Source: Henckelia pumila (lineage: Eukaryota > Streptophyta > Magnoliopsida > Lamiales > Gesneriaceae). From it: a stretch of DNA of 64,000 nucleotides. Numbering within the stretch: the stretch's first letter is position 1; each line of letters begins with the position of its first letter. The DNA is taken from positions 129,614,930-129,678,929 of the forward strand of contig NC_133123.1 of NCBI RefSeq assembly GCF_033568475.1, in the 5' to 3' direction. The notes beneath the pieces were generated by a model that was not told the DNA's origin, did no database searches, and saw only the letters and a list, made by a program, of their open reading frames with translations. Both the position numbers and the translations under genes were made by a program. Below, piece by piece: positions 22,498 through 33,514 of the stretch.

Positions 22498-23178
22498 GGA
22501 TAAGGATTGTCCATTGGAGCGCACCACCTGGTTCAATTTGTCCTTTGTACTCTGAAAAAATGAAGTATAGAGTTACATATCAACCCGATCTTTTCAATTT
22601 TCATGCATTAAAGAAGAAGATTGTCCTATGGCTGTGACTTTTTATAAGACTTGTAGCTATAAATTTTTGGATCAAGCAACTTAGCATTCACAGAAACAGT
22701 TGTTGATTTTCAAAAACATGAAAACAGAATAGAGTACCTCATATTCAGCACTGCTTACAGCTTTGTAAGGCAGGTCAAACTCTACCAACAATGCCCTCTG
22801 TGTTGAAAACAATACTCACAAAAGATAGGTTAGTTGGTATCTGAGGAAAACTAAGAATACCAGCACTGGCAGCATAACCTATCACTAGTGAGATCACACC
22901 TGGGCTTCAGGAGTTTCAAGTTGAAATCGATAACAAAATAGTGTAGACTCAATGGAAAGAAACCATTTCCTTAATTCCTCCCTACCATAGAGCAAAAAAA
23001 GCTAAAGAAAATTACAAGACAACATAAATATGAAAAGAACGGAAAGGGGGAAAATTTAATGAATGTATTACTCTATGCAGTAGACTAGGCGCAACACGAA
23101 ATGTGAAATGACATCCTTGTTGACAGTCTCAGATGCTTCTACTTGCATCATATTTTTCCTCCATAATTCTTTAACCTG
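22498..23178 (-). pseudogene. Captured DNA primase large subunit fragment (PRI2-like)
   Basis: Four consecutive exons with introns retained. 23178-23060: VKELWRKNMMQVEASETVNK then DVISHFVLRLVYC. About 22990-22911: EELRKWFLSIESTLFCYRFQ ending PEAQ and a GTGTGA donor. 22800-22741: RALLVEFDLPYKAVSSAEYE ending at a GTACTC donor. Finally 22553-22500, after TTTTTTCAG: STKDKLNQVVRSNGQSLSNG. This is the helical core of the eukaryotic primase large subunit. The introns show capture at the DNA level. The last exon runs directly into LBD coding sequence. Confidence 0.85.
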
Positions 23179-23290
23179 CATCAAATATACCAATTTTGAT
23201 TAGCGAACACAGCAATGTGCAACATTTATATTATATGTCTCATTCAAAAGAAAATAAAATCAAGAAACATTATTAGGGATTGAACTGTAC

Positions 23291-23346
23291 CAATATTGAC
23301 ATATTGGTATCCCAGCTTTGCAAGGCCAGTTGAAACTAGAGCATCA
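23291..23346 (-). pseudogene. Captured alpha-galactosidase (GH27) exon
   Basis: A single exon between a TTTTCCAG acceptor and a GTACAG donor, encoding ADALVSTGLAKLGYQYVNI. This is the strand-helix segment just before the DDCW motif of plant GH27 alpha-galactosidases. The match is short but specific, and the splice sites fall where the family sequence requires. Confidence 0.7.
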
Positions 23347-24467
23347 GCTGGAAAAGAAAGAGCTCAAATTTAAATATTTTTGAACAAAATAGAGAGAAAC
23401 TGAAATTGCAATGGGAACTAATTAATAAATAGTTCATAACTAGTTTCTCTGATCATCTTTTCATCAATCATGCAGTTGAAATGATTCCAACTATTTCAAC
23501 TATAAAAAAAAATTAGTAAAGTTACATTAATCATTACAAATCATTCAATCACTAAAAACTACTATTTTCAAATCTCAGAGGAAACTTGAAGTTGAAGAAG
23601 AACATGAACTACGAATGACGAAACTATCACTAAGCGATTGGAATTATCAAATGAACTACGAATTACGAAATTATCACTAAGCGATTGAAATTATCAAGTT
23701 GTGATCCATTTAATTAAGGAATGTGGAAATAAACAGCCAATGGCAGTTAACCATTCATGCCGACATAAAAAGTCGGCCAATGACTTTCCCGAAATTGGCC
23801 CTAATGAAACTAAAGTGTTAGAAATCATAGAGAAAGGTCTGTCACGTCAAGACTACCAAATACAAACTTTTAACAGAAGGATATTTTGGCAAATTAACAA
23901 GATAGTCTACGATGTTAATATGCCCATTTGTTGAAGCATCTACAATGTTGAAACATGAGGCAAAATAAGGAAGTTGCGAAAAAAAAACAGAAACAATTTG
24001 GCAACAGATAAGCTGACATCTAAAACAGAAAAAAATTGACATAAATTTGGTATGAAAACCGTGTTAAAGTGAATCTTGTGCCGGCATGCCACAAAATAAA
24101 AGTGAAAAAACATTAACGTGGAACCAAATTTCTCGGCTCCGAGAAAATACCATGTAGAGTCAAACTGCTGCAAAAAAAAAAAAAAAAAGAAGAATAACTT
24201 CTAAGCTTCTAGCAATCTTCTAAAAAGGCTTCTTAATAAGGACAGAAGAAAAAATATGATTACAGTCATAGAACCTGCGGCTTTTTCATTAAAGCTAATC
24301 ATGCAAGTGTTTCTCCATTACACAAGTCACACCATTAATTAAGTGGCCCTTACATCCAATCAGTATGTAAGACATTCAAATCTAAGATCATGTATATGAA
24401 GACTGAAATGTTGGGATTGCTTAGGGGTGACTGACATGAGTTAGAGAGAACGTATTCATTAAACCTG

Positions 24468-26765
24468 CTGCTTGCCATAAATATATTCCTCAGCAATTCG
24501 AACTGCAGTTGAACCAAGGCTCCATCTGATCATGTCCATAGTTGGGTCCACTCGCCATCGTGGTCCACACAAGAAAGGGTGCCTTAAAGCATCCAAGCAA
24601 CTGCAGATGTACAAACATAATTGAATTAATAAAAAAATTGGATGTGTCCAAATGCATCTCATCAAGTTTTCCCATATACTAATGGTGAAATGCAGAAAAT
24701 CTTGAGGTGCATAAACTTGGCAACAACTATATATAAATATTTTCCTCACTTGATGGCTTTGCATAGCTAATATTTAGTCAATATGGGACCAACAAAGCAC
24801 CAAACAGTAACTAACTAAGGAGTGGTACCTTATTCTCTGCAAAGGTTTCATTACAAGAAGCAAGGACATCAAGTTCCAACCTGCTCCCCAATTTCTATCA
24901 AGTATCTGCGAATAAGATACAACCTTAGTACAAGTTGGTACAAGGGGAAACTAGGAGTCAGCATTATGTGTTGAGGGGAAGTTCTCCAACCTGGAATCCA
25001 ATTTTTCCAGATGAAGAGTTTCTATTGATAATACTAGTCAGAAACTCACGCAAGCAGGAAGGGTTGTTTCCCTGAAAGATGAAAACAAAAGAGAACGATG
25101 ATGTTTCTGTTAAAGCAAATCATCCTAATTGATTTTTAATATGGAATTGAATTGATAATACCTTGGAGAGAAATTATTTGAACTTTGAGAAAATCATGGG
25201 ATCCATAAGGTCCCTCAGAACCATTTTGGCCATGATGAATCCAACACATCTAGCAAACACATTTGGGGGGGGGGGGGGTGGGAAGTCATAAACATGGGTT
25301 CTAGATTGTAACAAGAAAACGAGAATTTCAGATTGCATTTCCAACCTCATGTCAAACGCAATCATCATTTTTCGTATTTCCATGTTGATATCAAGTTTGC
25401 TATCAACCAGACTGGACTCGTGGAAATCGGAAGCATTTCCCAGTATTCCAACCTAAGATTATAAAGTAACAGAAAATGATGGTTCCTTATTGTAAACTAG
25501 AAAGATAAAAGATCTGATTAACCGAGTCAAGTAAGGGATGACACACCAAAAGCTAAGATTAGCAACAACTATAATTGCTTTGTTTCCATTAGAAGATAAT
25601 GAATAGTTCATACTTACTTTAATATGTCTATCAACCGGGCTAATATGTAAATATTCAAGTCTCAGCTCAGTATGGGCAAGTCCATGGCTGTGCAAGTAAT
25701 TCACCTGGTACATAGCAAGGAAAAAAACATGGTAAACCACCAATGTGCTTTAGCCACAAAAGAAACAATTTACACATTTTTTGGAGATAGTATGAGATTG
25801 ATTCCATGAAATAGAGTGAACGAATCACTATCCTCGGTTGTGGATGAGTGCACATAACCATGTACTTGCATTGAGTAAGAATGATATAATCTGCGGCTTC
25901 CTAGGCTTCTCAACAACTAGAACAAATTTTCAAAATAAAAGACAATGAGGTCAGAATAAGGTCGCAACTTTTCAATATTATAACTAAAAATATCAATATT
26001 GCTAACCTCCACTGCACGTCTTCCCCTTCGCTTTGCTAGTGTACTGGTCAGTTTCCTAAGCACAACTCTCGTGTTAAACAATTGACTGCATTTCTAGAAA
26101 TAAACTGATATTAAAATCACATAAACTTTCTTTCAAAATGAGCTTGACAAACTCCGGAAGCAGAAACAAACCTACGAGGGTCCTTCACAGTGGCTTCATA
26201 AACCACCTCATCACCCTGCATCACAACTCATCCCAAACATAATAAAATGAGGATCCAATCATTGATAAGAGAATATTTTGTATAACAATATATTTTGGTA
26301 AAATATGCACCAATCTCAAAGATATGATTTTACGAAAACGTGTATAACCTTAAGCTTCTACATTGCTACCATTTATAAAATTATTGTTCGGTTTGACCAA
26401 AGTTCAATGATGAGTCAGTTTGAATAGCCAACTACATGCGAAATTATAATCAAATTTCAATTATTCTTTTCCATTTAAAAGTATCCAATTATGTCCGAAA
26501 GCCGGACCTAAGTCTTAGGAAGCCTACTTGTTCGTTACTTAGTTCATCCTCAAACGTGCTAGTGCCGAACAACAGTTTAGATACAATAACATAACATCAT
26601 TTACACCAAGATATCAAATTCCCAAGAAACTGCCACATACCCTTTCACCAAGAGCAATGGAAACGCGGTCATGAATCTTAAAATCCGATATCTTGAACTT
26701 AATCACATGACTTAATCTTGATGAGAAAAGCAGCGTTGAAGAGGATTTTTCCAGTGCAAGGCCTT
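24468..26765 (-). pseudogene. Captured plastid-lipid-associated protein 14 fragment (kinase-like part)
   Basis: Many exons in family order on the minus strand: SSRLSHVIKFKISDFKIHDR then VSIALGERV (26750-26640), GDEVVYEATVKDPR (about 26215-26170), KLTSTLAKRRGRRAVEV (about 26060-26010), YLHSHGLAHTELRLEYLHIS (about 25700-25640), MRCVGFIMAKMVLRDLMDPM (interrupted, 25350-25185), NNPSCLREFLTSIINRNSSS (about 25070-25010), DRNWGAGWNLMSLLLVMKP (about 24905-24850) and CLDALRHPFLCGPRWRVDPT then MIRWSLGSTAVRIAEEYIYG (24605-24480). This is the kinase-like part of PAP14-type proteins, including the HGLAHTELRLEYLHIS catalytic-loop equivalent. The C-terminal fibrillin domain is absent. A poly-G/low-complexity insert near 25264 breaks one exon. 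Confidence 0.8.
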
Positions 26766-26870
26766 ACTTTATGTTTATTTTGGGATATTATTAACAAAAG
26801 GGTATTTATATTTGTGTATTTTGAAGAATTCTGTTTCGTTAATTTTTTTATTTTTTATTTTTAACAGTTA

Positions 26871-26972
26871 ATGGGAATGGAGGAATATGGTGATAAAGAT
26901 GAGGAGTGCTTAAAGAGAAGAATGGGAATGGAGGAATGTGGTGATAAAGATGAGGAGTGCTTAAAGAGAAGA
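26871..26972. repeat. 51-bp tandem duplication in the CACTA element
   Basis: Two head-to-tail copies (26871-26921 and 26922-26972) starting ATGGGAATGGAGGAATRTGG and differing at one site, with the start of a third. Confidence 0.95.
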
Positions 26973-27099
26973 ATGGTTGCTGAAGCTCATCTGGACTAGA
27001 TTTACACAAATGCACTAATATTGGTGATACACGAACTTGACCTGATGAATTAATCCAGGAGCCCACACTTTTGAAGAAAATAAAATTAAAGATTTGGTG

Positions 27100-27935
27100 G
27101 GGTTCGAACATATTTATTTAGTCCAAAAGCTGCCATTCAATTATAGCTTTTTGAAAACTAAAATAAATACCAAAAATAGATAACCGAGTTAAAAAGATAA
27201 CCCCAAACGCAGATCTAAGAGAACAGATGACGTTGTGTAGCATGAAAAGCAAACAAAACCAGAACACATAGTTAACAAATGGAAGAAAGCCAGAAGGAAA
27301 ACCCGTTTTAAACAAAACAAAACAAAACTCAAATCTTCAAACATAAATCACAATTTACAGAGAACCAAACCCAAATCTAAGAGCACAAATGACATTGTAC
27401 AGCGTGAGAAGCAAACAACAGGGAAACAAAACAGAAGAAGAAACTTGCACGAAGATCGGAAGGTCAGCTAGTGAAATCCTAAGCAAAACACAAGGAACGC
27501 GTAGAACAAAAATAGGAATTCAGAAAAATGCACAATACCATATAACACAATTAAATCTAGTAAATCCAATACAAGGACAAGAGTTACCTGCAGCAGTGCT
27601 CAGTGAGTACAGTTTAAATCGATGAAAATTTTGGGATTCGCTGAAGTGTCTTCGATCGTGCGCTTAAACGAGAGAAGAGCAGATTAATTTCTCTGCAAAA
27701 ATGTTGTCTGATAACCCCCAAGAAGCAAGAAATCTTGATTCTCCATCGTTGGCTCCAATGGCTACAGAAAACTCAGATGAGATTCTTCACGATAGCATTT
27801 GCGAGTAGATTTTTTGACTTTTCTGAGAGCAAAAAGGAGATAAGCGCCTCTACCGACGAATAGGGTTTTGGATATTTTAAGTTCATTCTTCAAAACCTCA
27901 GGTAATATTATTTAAGTTTTATATTTAAAAATAAA
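27100..27935. other. CACTA right-hand internal region, leader-like
   Basis: No identified gene. 27205-27255 and 27370-27420 are imperfect direct repeats (CCAAACSCARATCTAAGAG then AAGCAAACAA). The stretch 27640-27880 is less AT-rich and looks like a transcript leader. It holds a 35-codon plus-strand frame beginning ATGTTGTCTGATAAC. On the minus strand it is upstream of all captured exons, where a promoter for them would lie. Confidence 0.4.
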
Positions 27936-27944
27936 AAATTAATC

Positions 27945-28165
27945 TGCAACGCTTTTTAAAAAGTGTTGTTGAATATTAAAAAAAACGCTAATAGACAACG
28001 CTTTTAAAAAGCGTTGTCTTTGACCTGAAAAAACGTTTATAGACAACGCTTTTTGTAAAAAGCGTTGTCTTTGATAAATAAAAAATATACAAAGACAACA
28101 CTTTTCACTAAAAGCGTTGTAATATAATAAAAGACAACATTTTTTACAAAAAGCGTTGTCTTTTA
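27945..28165. repeat. Right subterminal repeats of the CACTA element
   Basis: Repeated AGACAACGCTTTT...AAAAGCGTTGTCTTT units mirroring the left end. Confidence 0.9.
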
Positions 28166-28198
28166 GTATTGTGTTTGATTATATTTGTTGTAGTGACA

Positions 28199-30103
28199 CA
28201 TGGCACACACAACACAATACACAAAGAACATCAGATAGAATTGTCACTCCCAAAGGACAATATCATGAAAAGTCTGTAAAGATAATCCAAGTATGGATTC
28301 CAAAGGGATTAATCCAGCATGGACCGAAGTAGGAATGGGGACCAGAGTTATTTTATCTTGTTTTTGCAGGTAAAGAGAAGCGAACTAATCAAACAAGCAG
28401 TTTGATACTTGGACAGTGGGTGATCAAGGCATATGACTAGAGACAGAAGAATGCTATCCTAATATATACAAGGACCAAGACCTAAGATCATTTTTGGATA
28501 TAACTCTAAAGGTACAACCATGGGTAAGGGTAAGCTTATCCATATAAATATTAGCATAAAAGATGTTTTACTTGTAGAAAACCTGAAATATAATTTAATT
28601 AGTATTAGTAAATTATGTGATTATGATTATTGTGTAGAATTTAAAAAGCACACTTTCACTATAAAATATCAGTCTGGACTAATCATTATGATTGGAGAAA
28701 TAAGTGGAAACACCTAAAAAGTAAATTGGTTAGATCAACCACTCACTTCAATCTGTCTGGTTTCTACAAAGAAGAACCAGAACTGGTTATGGAACAAGAG
28801 ACTCAATCACTTGAACTTCAAAGCCTTAGCCAATCTGAGTAAACATGAATTTGTTATAGGCCTGCCTAAAATCGAGTTTTCAAAAGATAAAGTTTTCACT
28901 ACTTGCCAGCTAGGTAAGCAAGTTGGATCAACTTTTAAAAAACAAAGGTTGTAAATCTTCTTCAAAAAACTTAGAACTACTGCATATGGATCTTTTTGGT
29001 CCTATACCAGTAATGAGCTTAGGGAGAATGAAGTATACCATGGTTATTGTTGATGATTTCTCAAGATTTACTTGGGTGATATTTTTAAAATTCAAAGATC
29101 AAACTGCCACTCAATTGATTAAACTTCTTTTAAGACTTCAAAATGAGAAATCTCAAACGATTTTTAAAATTATAAGTGACAGAGGAACCGAATTTATAAA
29201 TCAAAATCTGTCTACTTATCTGAAAAATATTGGAATCAATCATGAATTTATGCAGCTAGAACGCCACAACAAAATGGTGTTGCAGAAAAGAGGAATAGAA
29301 CTCTAAAAAAAGCTGCTAGAACCATGATTGCTGATTCAGGTATTTCACAAAAAAATTGGGCTGAAGCTGTAAACACAGCTTGTTATACTCATAACAGATC
29401 ATGATTAATAAGAAAATTGGAAAAACACCTTATGAGATCTGGTATGGTAAAGTTCCAGTGATATCTTACTTCAAGGTATTTGGTTGTAAATGCTTCATTC
29501 ACAAAAATGGAAAAACTCATCTGACTGCCCTAGATGTCAGATCAAATGCTGGTTTGTTTCTCGAATATTCATCTGTTAGTAAAGCTTATAGAGTATTTAA
29601 TACTAAAACTCTAACAGTTGAAGAATCAGTTCATGTTGTTTTTTATGAAACATATTTTACTAATGAATCTCCAAGCTTGAATGATCTTTGTAACATAATA
29701 GGAGATTCAAAGCTTGGCACAGATGATGAAGAAGATATCTAGATCAGACGAAATAGAGAAAATTCATGTGAACCAGAACAAATTGAAGAACAAATACCAG
29801 AAGAACCACCAATTGATAATGAGGTTCCAACAAATACAGATCACGTTGAAAATCAAGATGATCAATATCAACAAGGCAATACAGATCAACTTGGCCCAAA
29901 TTACAAATGGACAAAAATTCATCCGCCAAACTTGGTAATAGGTAATCCATCTGCACCTTTGAGAACCAGAGGTCATATGATAAATGAATTAATGCATGCT
30001 GCTTTCATTTCTCAGATAGAACATAAGAAAGTAGAAGAAGATTTACTTGATAATAACTGATATAGAAGCTATGCAAGATGAATTTAATCAAGTTGAAAGA
30101 AAT
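28199..30103 (+). pseudogene. Protease-integrase and RT start of copia element 1
   Basis: Continues copia 1 after the CACTA element. The protease core reads LDSG followed by TGA where a cysteine codon is expected, then SRHMT. GAG-pre-integrase follows: NISIKDVLLVENLKYNLIS, and NKRLNHLNFKALANLSK for the zinc-binding HH part. The CXXC has decayed (VFTTCQ). The integrase core has LLHMDLFGPIP, ISDRGTEF and a PQQNGV-like stretch that needs frame changes, then KTPYEIWYGKVPVISYFKVFGCK. The RT start, MQDEFNQVERN, ends at the gypsy 1 insertion. At least four stops or frame changes mark it as dead. Confidence 0.8.
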
Positions 30104-32320
30104 TGTGACAACCCGAGTTCTAATCTCTCATTAATCAAATGATCATAAATAATAAACAAGAATCAAAGTCTAAACAAAATAATTTTTTTTTTTTAGAATC
30201 AGAGCACCTCGCTCGATCGGTAAAAAACTACCGATCGAGCGAGCAGAAAGGCCCAACTCTCGGGTGCAACAAAATTGTGGCCTCGCTCGATCGGTCATTT
30301 TCTACCAATCGAGCGAGCACAACTGCTCAAGTTTCTGTCCAAGAAATAGTAGCCTCGCTCGATCGGTAGGAATCACCCGATCGAGCGAGCACATTTCCAG
30401 AAGAAAAGATCAGAACTTTTGCTGTCAAACTATGTAATCTTCCTAGCATGTTCAAGTACTTCATGGCATAATTGAACACTAACAATTCAATCTTATAACC
30501 ACAACTAACATATATCCTAAACAAGATATAGTTAAATAAGAACAAGATCACCATATACTTGAATAAAGTCTCATGCTAGAATTACATATCATACAAGAAT
30601 CATCATGCTACATCATGTTGTCTTAAGGATTTACACATCGTTCCAAATCCTATATACATAAACAAGCAACAACTTATTATCAAAAAATCTTGGTACAAGT
30701 AGCTATAACATAATCATGCTTATGACATTCAACACTTTCATTGACAGCTCACTCAAACCATCTAACACTCGGATCATCACGTTATTCTTCTCATCCCTTG
30801 TCCTTCAAGTTCGCTTTTGCCCGGTTCCACTCCCGCCTATTGCCATGACACATACAACACAACAATAGCCGGATAACTCCGATGAGAAATACATTTCCCA
30901 GTAAAAGCAAATAACATGCATATAAAACATATATCAAGCTCATGATATAAATAAAGACAATGCATGTTTTAAAACAAGGTTCATCTCTTATCTCGTCGGT
31001 TGGGATCCCGAGAAGAAGATATCATAGCTAACCACCGACTCTCCCAATCGAGGTGTGGCTACTTATCTTACTTATCTAGACTTTGAAGCCACTATATATG
31101 CATTTCAGATGCTAGGCTACGTCAACCACCCAGGCCATACATATATAATCCATCAAATCGTCTATTCGAACGTTTCCGTTCATTTCAAAATCAAAGAATA
31201 AGTCTTTCAAGATGAATGCAATATATATCATCACAGGAGCATTCATTAACATCTAATACTCATTCAATAAATCATAGAAGAGCATAGAAAAGCAATTAAG
31301 CAAATAAGTATGTGATTTAGGAAACTCGATACAAACCATCTCGAGTTATAATTTCATTCAAGTAGTAGTCCACTTTTACCTTTCAAATGTGATGTGTATG
31401 GTGTCTTCTAACTTGTCAAAATATGAACCAACACAATCACAAGACTTGTATCAAAATCTGCACTTAAAACCATTCAAACTCCATTGTAGAATAGCTTCAA
31501 ACCTTGATCTTTCTTCTATCGGTTTCAGAGGCGATGTTCTCAAGCTCGATGTGTCCTGTTTATACACTGAAAATAGAGCATAAAACCAAGGAAATATCAG
31601 CTACTATACACCTCAATAGCAGATCGAGCACAAGCTAGCAAACCATTTCAAATCAAGAGTTTGACGGCATATCGGTATAAGCTCGGTAATCCCGAACGCA
31701 ACTATAACAATATCAGTTGTATAGGATTCAAAACCAACATAATACTCAACATATCAGCAGGTATATAAATCGAATCATAGCTGGGAGATCATAAGAACAT
31801 GATACAATAATCATTCCTCAACCCAACTTAAAGAAAACAAGGTATAGAAGCTCATCAATAACAATTCATAACCACATCTGATATCTGCCAGTTTCGACTT
31901 CTCAAACCATAATGAAAGAACAGAAAACTTACATCAAATCAAAGGTCTCGTTGCAAGAATTCCAGAACATCTTTCGGAATCAAAATCGGATACCCGAATC
32001 AAAAGATATCTCAATTTGAAGATGAAGAAAATGGTTGGAGTTCTTTGTTCTTGCCTCACGGTTCTTGCCTCTGAAAATCTGATGAAATATGTGTTATATC
32101 ACACGTGTATGCTGAGTATTCACTTTCAAATTCTGATAAATTCAATAATAATTTCACTTTAGCCCCTCAACTATTCAAAAATTGCAATTTGGTCCTCAAC
32201 TTCCTATTTCATTCAATTTCAATCCTAATCAATTTAAGAATATTAGAATTTAAATCAAAACTCCAAATATTCCCAAATTAATTATTCTCGGATTAAAATT
32301 AAATAATTTTGGGCGTTACA
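30104..32320 (-). repeat. 3' LTR of gypsy element 1 (2217 bp)
   Basis: Starts TGTGACAACCCGAG and ends GGGCGTTACA on the plus strand. The minus strand begins TGTAACGCCC right after the purine tract. It shares the motif set CCGGATAACTCCGATGAGAA (30873) and CAATCGAGGTGTGGCT (31048) with the other two gypsy LTRs. Confidence 0.85.
30208..30389. repeat. Three CpG-rich hairpins in the gypsy 1 LTR
   Basis: Hairpins at 30208-30243, 30282-30317 and 30354-30389, spaced 72-74 bp. Stems are CTCGCTCGATCGGTA/TACCGATCGAGCGAG (perfect 15 bp), the same with one mismatch, and CTCGCTCGATCGG/CCGATCGAGCGAG (perfect 13 bp). Loops of 6-10 nt differ from each other. They lie 104-285 bp from the LTR 3' end. Confidence 0.95.
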
Positions 32321-32333
32321 ATTCTCCCCCACT
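32321..32333 (-). other. Polypurine tract of gypsy element 1
   Basis: The minus strand reads AGTGGGGGAGAAT immediately before TGTAACGCCC. It is preceded by the TTTCGAGGACGAAATC motif typical of plant gypsy elements. Confidence 0.9.
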
Positions 32334-32417
32334 AAGACTCGATTTCGTCCTCGAAATCTCAAGTAGTATCAACAGATCATATAATAGGAAGAACAGAAAG
32401 ACTAAAGGAGACTCACA

Positions 32418-33514
32418 TCATTGAAACATCTCTGGAAATCGTTGTCGCATATCTGATTCTGTCTCCCAAGTAGCTTCTTCAATACCATGACGACTCCACT
32501 GAACTTTCACAAGCGGAATAGTCTTCGTTCGAAGTTGCTTCTCCTTACGATCATGAATCTGAATTGGCTTTTCGAAATAACTCAAAGTCTCGTCGAGTTC
32601 AGCCTCATCAGATTGAAGCACATGAGATTCATCAGCAAGATATTTTCGAAGCATCAATACATGAAAGACATCATATATTCCAGATAAAGCCGGAGGAAGA
32701 GCTAATCGATAGGCAAGATTGCCTATCTTCTCCAGAATTTCATACGGACCAATGTAGCGTGGAGACAACTTCCCTCGCTTGCCAAATCATACGGTGCCTC
32801 TGAACGGAGAAATCTTCAGAAATACACGATCCCCCTGTTCAAAAGACAAAGGTCGACGTCGAATATTGGCATACTTCTCTTGTATGTCCTGAGCTGTCTT
32901 CATTCTTTTCTGAATAAGCTTCACCTGTTCTGTCATATCTCGAATCATATCAGGCCCAATGTCAGGTACTTCAGAGATATCATCCCAATAAAGAGGAGAT
33001 CGACATTTTCTACCATACAGAGTTTCAAACGGAGCCATCTCAATACTCGATTGATAGCTGTTGTTGTACGAGAATTCACAAAGTGGTAGTGATTCTTGCC
33101 AACTAGTGCCAAACTCAAGCACTACAGCTCTCAACATGTCCTCCAATGTCTGAATGATACGCTCAGACTGTCCGTCTATCTGTGGATGATACGCTGTGCT
33201 CAAGTGTAGCTGAGTACCCAAAGCATTCTGTAAATTGTACCAAAAATGAGATGTAAATCGAGGATCACGATCTGATACAATAGACTTCGGCACTCCATGT
33301 AATCTGACAATTTCTCGGACATAAAGTTCTGCCATCTGATCGTGTCGATATGTCATATGATAAGGAATAAAACATGCTGACTTCGTTAATCTGTCGATAA
33401 TCACCCAGATAGCATCGCAACCTCTGGAAGATCGAGGTAACTTCGTCACGAAGTCCATGGAAATATGATCCCATTTCCATTCTGGCACTGATAAACTCTG
33501 TAACAAACCAGGCG
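32418..33514 (-). pseudogene. Gypsy 1 integrase and pol C-terminus
   Basis: Begins mid-protein at [20 protein letters not shown] because of the gypsy 2 insertion. The integrase core has the catalytic Asp in [10 protein letters not shown], the second in VSDRDPRFTS and the Glu in HPQIDGQSERIIQTLEDMLR. The GPY-like segment (SPRYIGPYEIL) and a terminal chromodomain-like VKVQWSRHGIEEATWE follow, ending PEMFQ-stop. One in-frame TGA near 32790 replaces the arginine found in gypsy 2 ([10 protein letters not shown]), consistent with CGA to TGA decay. Otherwise the frame is open. Confidence 0.85.

Larger units (their letters stand above)
19575..28195. mobile_element. Pack-CACTA transposon carrying host gene fragments
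   Basis: 8621 bp. Left end is CACTACAAGAAAAATGG; right end is TTTGTTGTAGTG, the imperfect inverted terminus. The 3-bp duplication ACA flanks both ends, as CACTA (En/Spm) elements make. Both subterminal regions are packed with GACAACGC...GCGTTGTC units. Excising it rejoins the copia 1 frame (ATCAATACA-CATGGC). No TNPD-type transposase was seen, so it is non-autonomous. Its interior is a mosaic of exons and introns from at least six plant genes, all on the minus strand. Confidence 0.9.
13835..30103 (+). mobile_element. Copia element 1, nested and 3'-interrupted
   Basis: Ty1/copia retrotransposon in plus orientation. The order is 5' LTR, tRNA-Met primer site, gag, zinc knuckle, protease, integrase and the first codons of reverse transcriptase. 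It is interrupted by a solo gypsy LTR (15232-17863) and a CACTA element (19575-28195). It breaks off at 30103, where gypsy 1 begins. No RT core, RNase H or 3' LTR of this element was found in the window, so its remainder lies beyond the gypsy insertions or is lost. Stops and frameshifts in gag and pol show it is dead. Confidence 0.85.
30104..33514 (-). mobile_element. Gypsy element 1 (partial, minus)
   Basis: Ty3/gypsy element inserted in copia 1. Present are the complete 3' LTR (30104-32320), polypurine tract and the integrase/C-terminal part of pol up to 33514, where gypsy 2 is inserted. Gag, protease, RT and 5' LTR are not in the window. A candidate duplication base set (GAAAT, 30099-30103) lies at the left edge, but its partner is out of view. 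Confidence 0.85.

Noticed and set aside
22267..22536. LBD transcription factor as a functional gene
   Set aside because: Only the first exon is present, its 5' part is primase sequence, and the fragment lies inside a transposon.
26848..27111. 87-residue minus-strand frame
   Set aside because: It reads through the 51-bp tandem duplication; repeated peptide is a by-product.
27702..27809. 35-codon plus-strand frame beginning ATGTTGTCTGATAAC
   Set aside because: Plausible composition but no homology recognised and opposite to all captured exons; kept only as part of the leader-like region.
30208..30389. CRISPR-like array
   Set aside because: Regularly spaced palindromic units look similar, but there are only three, the unit is the hairpin itself, and they lie in a plant LTR with no cas genes.
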